From Agelas oroides (lineage: Eukaryota; Porifera; Demospongiae; Agelasida; Agelasidae), in assembly GCA_949130485.1 (NCBI GenBank), contig OX422196.1, positions 1,678,388 to 1,742,387 on the forward strand: a stretch of DNA of 64,000 nucleotides, read 5' to 3'. This document shows positions 55,579 to 64,000 of this stretch, in pieces; the first letter of the stretch is position 1; the number at the start of each line of letters is the position of its first letter. The notes under the pieces are model-generated. The model was not told where the DNA came from and ran no database searches. It was given only the letters and a program-made list of their open reading frames with translations. The position numbers were made by a program, and so were the translations under genes.

Positions 55579-58500
55579 CTAATGTGCTACTATATCTTGA
55601 GCTTGCAGTTGCCATGTCTTGTTCCCTGTCAACATCAAGATGTGATGGTGGTACTGCAGGAGAGAGAGAGATTCCACTAGCAAGAAGTCCAGCAACATTG
55701 GTGAGGCTGACATTGGTGAGGCTGACATTGGTGTCCTGTGCAGCAGGTGACAGTAGTCTTGGTAACTGGTGTTAATGGTAAACCATTGGTTACATATGCT
55801 AGAAGGAGATTCTTCCAGAAACTTCCTAGAGAAGCTGAAAGCTGTAACTAGCAGTACATACCAAGTAGCAATTAATGCTGTATACACGAATGATGTAATC
55901 ATACAAAGTGGCCCATAGTAATTTATATCTCTTGTTTTGAACCACACTGATACTGCCAGGTAAGCTCTAGATGGACAGCTACAGTTCTTCACCATTTGCA
56001 AAGCCTCTAACTGCTGCTTTGCATGTACACAGCTTCCAACCCTCGTCACTTTCATTGCTAGCCGATCCAGTTAATAAAACCTGCATTTCTCACGGTCACA
56101 CTAGTATGGGCAATCAACGAACCACAACTTCCTGTTGATACCAACACACTAAGGTTGTCCGACAATATTCATAGTGAGTGACTAGTTTTGAGTACTCACT
56201 AGTAGAAATTCCTTTGGCCAGGGAGTAATGGCAGAGACGACACGAAATGGACTGTGTCCTCAGCTAACAGGTTGTGGCAGCCCTAGTGTTTAGCTTTGAA
56301 TCCAAACACGCTTAGTCTTGTTCCCTGTCTCCATTTTTTAAATTTTTTATCATTTGCGGTGTGTGAGAACTATAAGAACTAGCCTAGCTCACGCAAGGAG
56401 TGTCACAAGTCCAAATCCTTGGGCTTGCGGAAGTATTGAAGCCTTGTAACTGTTAGTGTAAGATTACAATTTCATAACATCACTTTGAGCGGTACGATTG
56501 TTCTCGCTTCCGCATTATTCCAATAAACACCACTCTGCAATTTCATTGGTCGCTCCACGTTTCTGGAGCTAGCCCAAGGATTTGGACTTGTGACACCAGA
56601 CCCCTTCTCCTTGTGTGAGCTGGGTGGGGTCTGGGCACGAGACTATGCAAGAACAGATCTAGACACATCTACACTAACCTTTCTGAGAGATGATCTATGA
56701 CCAACGCTCATGACTGTGATTCCTAGCTGTTGGAGGCTGGTATAGAAAATGTGCTCACTGCTCTCACTCAGTGCACATGAGGCCTCATCCAGAACTAATG
56801 TGATGAGTGTGTGCAAATACAAATGAGATGCGCAGTGACAACCTTGTTCTACCTACTAATCTGAGACGGACACCGTATGGTTGGTAATTTTCGCAGGTAC
56901 AAATTTTCGCAAAACTCGGGTTTCAGAAATTTTTGCAGTTTTAATTTTTGCAGTCGGTGAATCTGGGACCCGCGGGTTAGCTAGCGGTACAGCTAAAAGC
57001 TGAGCAAATATCTAGAATTGTTTACAGAGAGAGATGGCAATCATAGCTCTTTGTTCCAGTGTGGCGAGAAAAGTAGCCTCGCACCCAGGATGTCCATAGA
57101 AACAATTGCTTCCGCACTTGGCCTTGCGCTGCCGTCCGCTTCGTGCGTCTGTGCTTACGTAGCACTTCGCTTTCCTGGATGGCTTGAGCGATAGCTGTCA
57201 AAGGCACACTCACTAACAGGCTTCTGTTGGAGTTAAGACGGCTAGATAGTTTGAAGTAGGCCAGATTGAAACGCGGTTCGCTCGCTTTGCAAGTGGACAA
57301 CAAAAATTTCGTGGTTTTAATTTTCGCGAATGGCTCTTGACTCGCGAAAAACACAAAAATAAATCCCTCGCGAAAATTACAAACCATATGGTATAATGAT
57401 AACAACATCCCATGCACAGTTTCTGAAAACTTTCTGGAAACAAACCCATACCCTAGCCTCGTTCCCAGGCTCTGGGTATGAAGCTACCCCTACCCGACCT
57501 CACACCCCACCTCACACCCCACCTCGAGCTTTCAGGAACATAAAAAACAGGTCACAGAATTGCATGTTTCCACTATTACCACTTTTTGATTGCCGTCTCC
57601 ATCTCCAGTCAAAAACTGGAGATGGAGACAGCTTATACGGCAATATAAATTTTATATATACAAAAACGATGGAGACAGCTTATACGGCAATATAAATTTT
57701 TATACATACAAAAAAGCGTAAACGCTCTAAAAAGCATGTGGTATTGGTGCTTCATTCTTTAATTGCATAAGCTGGTTGCTGACACACAATTAGACCAGCT
57801 TGCTGTGTGCAAGTATCATTTCCAGATTCCCCACCCCCCCCTCCCCCCACCCTCCATGACTAACGTAGCTGCCTCAAACTAGCCCCTACAGTGAAAAGAC
57901 TTACAGCAGTCTTATGCTTCATTCCAAACCATGAGCACCACGTGCTCCAACACAGCAATGTCATACTATACTAGCTTATGCATTCTTAGACTTATGAGTT
58001 TTGTTTATGCTTACATGATGCACTGTTTCTGATGTACATAATTTATGTAAATAAACAGTTGCTGGGCTGCAATGTGCTCACCAGACTGTGCGATTTTACC
58101 CTCCCCCCCCCCTGCATACCTGGCCTTAGTCTCATTCCCAGACTCAATGGTGGGTATAGCCTGGGGATGAGACTAACAAGGCCCCATCTGTCTGTCTGGA
58201 GAGGTAGGTTTACTCAATGCAAATTCCTACAAATGGAAACCATAGCAACTGGTAGCATGCAAACCCTACTTGCAAATGGCGGTTTGTGATAGAATAGTCT
58301 CGCAAAAGCAATCTTCTGTGTTTCTCCTGGTGACACGATGTCGTACCTACACAAAGACAAAGTGTCAGTAGATCATTTACTAACTATTCAGCAACTTTAG
58401 TCGTCCCGATTTTCACCTACAAAGCATTGTATGGTGATGTTTCAACAATAGTAAAGGAGATACCGTAAAATCTGATAATAAGCACCTACACAAAATAAGC

Positions 58501-61500
58501 ACCCCATGAATATAGGCACCCATTTTGATTACAACAACCACATCGCATTTATAAGCACCCATACAAAAATAGGCACCCCACATGAAAAGGCACCCGTTAC
58601 CGTGCAAACGGAAGTGAATTTGCTAATCGAACATAGCGGCTAATATTATGTACTGTTACTATAGCAACCAACATGGGCTTGTATGGTTACTATAGCAACC
58701 AACACGGGTTTGTAGTGTTACTGTAGGAACAAGGGAGTAGTGATTGAGCCAGCACTTGCTTGTACCATGGCTGTAACCAATCAGATTGCAGGTTTCTAAA
58801 TTAGACACCCCCCCTGGAGCATTCCAAACTACTACTACTATCACTATTAATAGTAACGTCACTAACCAGTTCTCTTGGACTTGTACGTTAATACTGCCCA
58901 ATCTGTCTATCAGAAAAACCTAAAGTGCAAAGTGCAAAGTGCAAAGTGCAATACAATGATAAAACAAGTCAAAAGTAGACGGATTGAAAATTACTTCATG
59001 ATTCTCCACACAAGTAATAGTTATATCCCTCCCTGGGGGGTGGTCGTTTTACACATTATGCCTGATACCAATGTGCAAGACCACACCCCAGGGAGGGATA
59101 TAACTATTATATAACCTGTTACCTAGGCAACATCATTGTAGAAGAGAGATATGAGCAACGTTCTTATTTGTTGCCTAGGTAACAGGTTATATTATTGCAA
59201 TAATGCATTATGGTCAGTAAAGAGTTAATTGGCCTAAGTGTTTCCACCAAAATTTTTACTATCAACAGCAAAGACAAGAGTTCCTTCAATCACTGAGCAA
59301 ACCTTCGGGACTTGCAAAGAAGCAGAAAGTAATCTTTGACAAACAAGCTAACAGAAAAATACCAGGAGCGTATGCTTTCACCAATGCAGCAGGTCAAAGG
59401 TGAAGCAGAAATGCATGTTCATATACACAAGATATCAGATCTTCAAGAAAAGAAAGCCAGCTGCTCCCGAGAAAAGAAAGCTAGCTGGTGGACCTGCTGT
59501 GACAAAACAGGAGCTGCTCCCGAGAAAAGAAAGCTAGCTGGTGGACCTGCTGTGACAAAATAGGAGCTGCTCCTGAGTGAAACTGAAACTCAATAGGAGA
59601 GCAGAAAAGTTAATTACACCAATAAGTAATAGATAATGTGCGTTAGGAGTGCATTACGTGATTTACGCGCACGAGGGGTGTGGTCGAGAGGCCCGATACA
59701 GCACGAGGCGAAGCCGAGTGCTGTATCGGGCCTCGAGACCACAGCCCGAGTGCGCGTAAATCACGTAATGCACGAACTAACACACATTATATGTTTTATT
59801 GTGACATCACTGCTATTTTAGTATTTTTGTGCTCTGCGCGGTGTATACGCACACATTAATAACTAAACTGTTGCTGTGTGACGTCACAATTCCATACGGT
59901 TGCCATAGTGTTGCTAAGCGTATCTAATGCAGCAAATTTGAATCGTGCTAGCCGAACTAGAGCGTGGATGGTGATTCTGCCTGTCCCGTTGTTCTTCAGC
60001 GATTCTCCAGCAAGTAGAGAATCTTCCGCCATGTACTAACCCCAACTTTGACCTGGGGATGAGCGAGTTTTTCATGACTCAAGTATCATTGGCTAACGAA
60101 AGCCAGGTGGGGATGAAGAGGTGTGCTACTAGTTGTGAGATAGTCGATACGACTAACAAGAAGCGACTTCGTTTGAGTCTTATAAAGGATCGAAAGCCTA
60201 CTCAAGAGTGTTTTTCGTCTGTAACGTGTGAAGCGGCAAAAGGAGTCGTGCCAGCAAATACCAAGAGCAGCAACGAGTTGGCTCTCAAAAAACCTTCGTG
60301 CTTGGGTTAGTGATCGCAATGCTCGCATGTCTGATGAGGCTGTTCCAGATGATCTACTTGCGTGCGAAGATACTGATGTTTTATGCAAGTGGATGTGCTG
60401 CTTTGTGCAAGAGACGCGCAAGGAGAATGGAGAGAACTACCCACCAAGCACTCTGCGTCTACTTTTCAGTGAATCCTTCGCTTGAACTAGGTGCCGCCGT
60501 TCAACTTGTTCGACAAGAGTGATCTCCGTTTTCGCAATACGTTGGATAGTGTTTGCGTGAAGCTGTGCGTGTGATGAGGGTTATGTTGAGGAGGCGGCAG
60601 GCAAAGCTGCAGTCATTGGAAAAGTACAGCCAACCATTAGTGGGACCCACACTAACTGTACCTTCCAACTTTAGCTGAGGCTGTTTAAGTGTTTGCTGTC
60701 ATGTATTTAGGTGATGCTCTTTCCCTTACTGTACTGTATGCATGATATTGTCCGTTCGTTATTGTTCATACTGCACGGTTTGTATAATACGTAATTTATT
60801 CAACGGGCGGAACCGTTGATCCGCCCACGCAAGTCACAATAAAGCTTGTTAAACCCAGCTGCAGTATTTTCTGCTTTTCTGTTGTATTGGGATCAGCTCC
60901 TGTTTGTCATAATTGACCCACCAGCAAGCCTTAATTGAGCAACTCCAAGATTTGATATCTAGTGTATGCGAGCACGCATACCCTCTGGTTTCATACTGCA
61001 AGCAACAAAAAGTTGGGTTAGGGTGGTCGCCTGAGAAATAAGCATTTTAAATGATTGCATACCTTAGCAACTACTCACTGCTGGTGATTCACATTCAGAA
61101 AATGCTTAACATAGGCTACTAATATTATGCACATGTGGCAGACCAAGAGCGCATAAGAACGGGCGGCTAGAGGAAGAGCGTGTAACTACGTAAAATTCCA
61201 AAACTGGTCAGAATTTACCGCCAGTACTAAAAATAGTAACACGTATGCGCAGCTGCGCGTAGACATGTTGCTAAGCACATGCCGGGTGTTCTATTTTTAG
61301 TACGGTTCAATAATTTTGACCGAACTACGGGCTTCTATTGGAGTTATACACTCTTCCTCTAGCCGCCCGTTCTTGTGCACATGTGGCAGACCCATTGAGC
61401 GTTATCAGTTAGATCGCATCACTATGTTAAAAGGAGCCGTACTGATGACCTTAAGGACGAAGCTCATATGCACTGCATGGATGTGTCATTATCAGTGCAT

Positions 61501-63788
61501 ATGGCCCACCCTAATTGAAAGTTCAGCGGTGCAGGGCTTTGAATAGTTGACGAAATCGCAATGCGAGACGAAACAATGTTCAATTTCTACCCGGAACTGC
61601 CCCAGTTTCATACCAGTCCAGCCATCTGCAGAGCATCCCTCATCCTGTCTGCAACCATTGTTTGAGAGCCTGGTGTAAGAAACAGAACATCATCAATGAG
61701 AGGAAAAATGGCATACATGTGCAAGCTTTCTTCAGGTCCTTTCTCTCTCTACTTCTCTCATGCATGCACACACACACACATGCACATATCATGCACGCAC
61801 ACACACACACATGCACATAGCACACATATGCACACACATATGCACACACGCACGCACACATGCACACACACACACATGCACACGCACGCACACACACACA
61901 GACACACACACACACGCACACACACACAGACACATACATACACGCACACATACACACACATGCATGCACACACTAACACACCCACACACACACATACACA
62001 CACTACACACAAGCTAAGTTGAACAGACACAGGTGTTCAGCTACCAGCTCATACCTGGTTTAGGCTTCTCTGGGAAAGCAACCTACCAAGGAGGTACACA
62101 ACCACAAATTATCATTGTTTATAAACCAAGACAGTTTAGAAAACCACAACAAGGAATCAATGAACTTGAACATCCAGAAACTCTGGACTGCACAAGACTG
62201 TCAACCAATCTACCACTAGCCTCATTCTGGGATGTCAAACCAGTTGGCGAGCACGATGATCATACCTTGCTGCTATAGTTTATCCCAGGCTCCTCCCCTC
62301 CACCTTCCCCATGCCCCCCTCCCTCCCTTCCCGTATCCCTCCCCTCTTCCCTTCCCCTATCCCTCCCCCTCTTCCCTCCTCCCTCCCTCTCATTCCCTCC
62401 CCCCCTCCCTCTCCCCTCTCCCCCACCACACTTTGTTCTGCAGTGGCATACAGTGGGATAGTCACATCTTGAAAGTAGCATTTCTTTGTACACAGCTGTC
62501 CTTCTCAGTTTCAACATTTTGAGTGGCCCAACAAAATTAAACCTTGGATGACGACCATAATGTCGTCAATATCCACATGAAAAACTGCTTTGGGATCTTC
62601 CATTTGGTATATCATAGCAACACTCCAAACCTACACTCTTATCCCCCGCCTCCTGCCTCTCACCTGCTCAGCCAGGGAGCCACTGGTAAGGTACGGTTTC
62701 TGGGGGAGGAACATGACATAGTGGTGGCTGCTGTCAGGGCACAGGGTGGCCAAGCCCCGCAGCGGCTTCCAGAGACCCCTCAGAACTCGTAGGATGGAAC
62801 TCTTGCCACTTCCTGCAGCATCCAAACAAATGTACACAGTTGTGACAGTCTTGTGTAGAAATCAAAGATCCGTGTTCAAGGGTATCCCCACATTCAAAGC
62901 ACTGTACCACTGAACTTGTGTTAAGGGCGGGGTTCAGAAGACATTTGTTGATGTATGAACGTCTGATGTCTCTACATAACGTGTATGAGCCCTGCTAGGA
63001 AATATCAGGAGATTATGAGCATCATGAAGCGGGTGGTCCAAAAGCTCTTGGCAATAGAGTGCTTTAAATGTGAAAATGGACTTTTACATGGGACTGGTAA
63101 CTAGGCAACTTATAGTCTTGTTCCTGCAATGCAATAGTAAACTGGACGTGCTGCATAGCAAGCCTCGTTCCCAGGCTCCTCCCAAACTACTGCATTGCTC
63201 AAAGATTAAGTAGGCCAGTCTCATTCCCATTCTCTGCCTCTCACTAGAGGTTGGGAGGGCCTGGGAATGACGATAGGCTAAGTAGTAGCGAAGCTGGACA
63301 CCTTGCATTACCGCTGTCACCATGGCGACCACACAATGGGTGACAACATGTTAGGCAGGCAATAGCACTTGTCTTTGATTACAACAGGCGGCAAGGGACT
63401 GGGAATGAGGCTTGGCCATGTACCAGTGAAACAGGACAACCTACATTACCGCTGTCTCCATGGTAACCACTCAATGGGTGGTAATACGTAAGCCCGTAAG
63501 TGGTTACTTTGGCAACGTCACTACATCAGAAGGGCTACCCATACTTCTGTGGCTTACAGCCAAATCGTATTTGGTAGCCATCACCATGGTAACAGATTTC
63601 GTTTCACTCATTGTTGGGACTCATGGAGGGTCTGGGAGCTCATTAGTGGTTAGTAAGGACAGGAACCATGACTACTATTTGCAGCTTCGCTGCTTCATAG
63701 TACATGTTAAAAACAATTTAACACACATCTGTGTGATAATTGACTAACCTGAATCTCCAAGTATCAGAATGTTCTTGCCTTTTCTGAA
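55579..63788 (-). CDS. ABCD4: ABCD4-like ABC half transporter, 3' part
   Basis: ABCD4 works with LMBD1 in moving cobalamin out of lysosomes. Only the nucleotide-binding domain lies here; the membrane domain is beyond the window edge. Exons (minus): 63788-63749, 62812-62664, 62483-62432 (or from 62495; less certain), 61669-61614, 58919-58867, 58346-58270, 56794-56679, 55653-55579. Walker A GDSGSGKSSILRVLRGLW is split over the first two exons. Then FLPQKPYLTSGSLAEQ, MVADRMRDALQMAGL, WYDIVSPGETQKIAFARL (signature loop), ILDEASCALSE (Walker B), and the switch His in MSVGHRSSLRKY. FLPQKP, the W-YD before SPGE and QQLG..SVGHR favour ABCD4 over ABCD1-3. Phases agree at every junction. Exons of 52-77 nt are spread over introns up to 2.7 kb filled with repeats. 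Confidence 0.88.
56380..56647. mobile_element. MITE copy in ABCD4 last intron
   Basis: Left AGTGTCACAAGTCCAAATCC pairs with right GGATTTGGACTTGTGACACC. It ends GTCTGGGCACGAGACTA. Contains a single TTTCATTGGTCG where the copy at 41290-41860 has a large array. Confidence 0.7.
56872..57392. mobile_element. MITE with TATGGTTGGTAATTTTCGC termini
   Basis: GTATGGTTGGTAATTTTCGC at the left pairs with GCGAAAATTACAAACCATA at the right; about 520 bp. Internally it repeats TTTTCGC/TTTTTGC motifs. A partial relative (GGCTCTTGACTCGCGAAAAA) is at 50027-50108. Confidence 0.7.
58450..58600. repeat. ATAAGCACC/ATAGGCACCC repeat cluster
   Basis: At least six imperfect copies of AATA(A/G)GCACCC within 150 bp, starting CGTAAAATCTGATAATAAGC. 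Probably an old interspersed element in the ABCD4 intron; class unknown. Confidence 0.45.
59011..59190. repeat. Two adjoining palindromes
   Basis: First: TAATAGTTATATCCCTCCCT pairs with AGGGAGGGATATAACTATTA (59013-59116). Second, directly abutting: TATAACCTGTTACCTAGGCA pairs with TGCCTAGGTAACAGGTTATA (59111-59191). Confidence 0.9.
59449..59565. repeat. Short tandem duplication GAGAAAAGAAAGCTAGCTGG
   Basis: A unit of about 53 bp (CTGCTCCCGAGAAAAGAAAG then CTAGCTGGTGGACCTGCTGT) is present twice, at 59461 and 59514, preceded by a partial GAAAAGAAAGCCAGCTG. Confidence 0.8.
59640..59780. repeat. Long hairpin in ABCD4 intron
   Basis: Arms of about 60 bp: GTGCATTACGTGATTTACGC pairs with GCGTAAATCACGTAATGCAC, and GGCCCGATACAGCAC with GTGCTGTATCGGGCC. 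The loop is GAGGCGAAGCCGAG. It may be the left end of the element containing the coding fragment at 60059-60485. Confidence 0.85.
60059..60485 (+). pseudogene. Fragment resembling Crypton-type tyrosine recombinase N-domain
   Basis: Two frames overlap here: MSEFFMTQVSLANESQ... (60059-60310) and, after a frame change near 60290, WVSDRNARMSDEAVPDDLLA followed by DTDVLCKWMCCFVQETRKEN and NYPPSTL. The second resembles the domain found in Crypton transposases and their host derivatives (QRICH1, ZMYM, KCTD1), with pattern W-x(n)-P-DLL...W...F..E.RK..G..YPP.TL. No catalytic recombinase core follows. Probably a decayed or non-autonomous element. Confidence 0.4.
61128..61392. mobile_element. MITE bounded by a 17-bp direct repeat
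   Basis: TGCACATGTGGCAGACC occurs at 61128-61144 and 61376-61392. Inside, AAGAACGGGCGGCTAGAGGA at the left pairs with TCCTCTAGCCGCCCGTTCTT at the right. Nine extra bases (AAGAGCGCA) lie between the left direct repeat and the inverted repeat. Confidence 0.65.
61765..62010. repeat. CA-rich microsatellite
   Basis: Interrupted (CA)n with GCAC and ATAC variants, about 245 bp, in the ABCD4 intron upstream of the exon at 61669. On the gene strand it reads (TG)n. Frames through it are artefacts. Confidence 0.92.
62285..62425. repeat. CCCCT-rich tract
   Basis: C/T-rich on the plus strand and thus purine-rich on the ABCD4 coding strand, just downstream of the tentative exon at 62432. It is the exception to the orientation seen at other such tracts. 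Confidence 0.85.
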
Positions 63789-63834
63789 CTGCAAATTCAA
63801 ACCTATGTGTGTAATTAGCCACATACGTAGATAG

Positions 63835-64000
63835 GGGGAAGGGAGGCAGAAGGAGGGAGGGAGGCAGAAGGAGGAAGGGAGGCAGAAGGGGGAAGGGAGG
63901 CAGAAGGGGGGAGGGAGGCAGAAGGAGGAAGGGAGGCAGAAGGGGGAAGGGAGGCAGAAGGAGGGAGGGAGGCAGAAGGAGGGAGGGAGGCAGAAGGGTG
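63835..64000. repeat. GGGAGGCAGAAGG minisatellite at window end
   Basis: Units of about 18-20 bp (GGGAGGCAGAAGGAGG, GGGAGGCAGAAGGGGG) run to the last base and continue outside. On the ABCD4 coding strand this is polypyrimidine, starting about 47 bp upstream of the exon acceptor at 63788. Confidence 0.9.

Noticed and set aside
61640..62030. Cys/Val-rich open frames on both strands
   Set aside because: Produced by a CA microsatellite. The only real coding part nearby is the short ABCD4 exon at 61614-61669.
62033..62278. 81-aa plus-strand frame MFSYQLIPGLGFSG
   Set aside because: No recognised family and no splice partners; it lies in an ABCD4 intron on the other strand. Possibly chance or repeat-derived.

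Overview
The window is nuclear DNA of an animal. All genes are split by short spliceosomal introns, and the gene set (XRCC3, sphingosine-1-phosphate phosphatase, CCT4, COQ6, acetyl-CoA synthetase, MYND protein, class III sugar transporters, ABCD4, a CD225/dispanin-like membrane protein) is metazoan in character. Tight gene packing, two head-to-head promoters of about 200-300 bp, a very high load of foldback MITEs and many minisatellites suggest an early-branching animal such as a demosponge. That placement is inference; no marker in the window fixes the species.  Layout. 1-1267: intergenic, with a MULE-like MITE. 1292-4224 (+): XRCC3, 7 exons. 4575-5470: a broken copy of the SGPP tail followed by a 183-bp tandem array. 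5632-7045 (+): dispanin-like gene with a 39-bp coding repeat. 8128-11623 (-): SGPP, 4 exons, sharing a 202-bp promoter with 11826-24413 (+): CCT4, 14 exons, whose intron 3 contains a Ty3/Gypsy-type LTR retrotransposon (13095-18403, antisense). 25306-30437 (-): COQ6, 12 exons, sharing a 307-bp promoter with 30745-36427 (+): acetyl-CoA synthetase copy A, 15 exons. 36719-37390 (+): single-exon MYND protein. 37993-47634 (-): acetyl-CoA synthetase copy B, same 15-exon structure, with an added mitochondrial-type presequence. 48036-50429 (-) and 51151-54740 (-): tandem class III GLUT-like transporters. 55579 to beyond 63788 (-): ABCD4-like half transporter, whose 5' part lies outside the window.  Exon models were built by eye from protein similarity recalled from the families, splice consensus and phase. 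The coding lengths of all complete models are multiples of three.  The most unusual points are: (1) the LTR element has a 14-nt sequence abutting its 5' LTR that is perfectly complementary to a site inside the LTR, and that site begins at a predicted initiator 29 bp after a TATA-like box, as in Tf1-type self-primed elements; (2) the target-site duplication of this element is the CCT4 splice donor itself; (3) the two acetyl-CoA synthetase genes form an inverted pair with mosaic homogenisation, exons 3 and 5-7 being about 95-99% identical while neighbours are strongly diverged; (4) a foldback MITE family with 9-10-bp target duplications occurs about every 2-3 kb; (5) five tandem decoy copies of a CCT4 splice acceptor; (6) two GC-AG introns; (7) pyrimidine tracts and CA repeats placed directly before acceptors.
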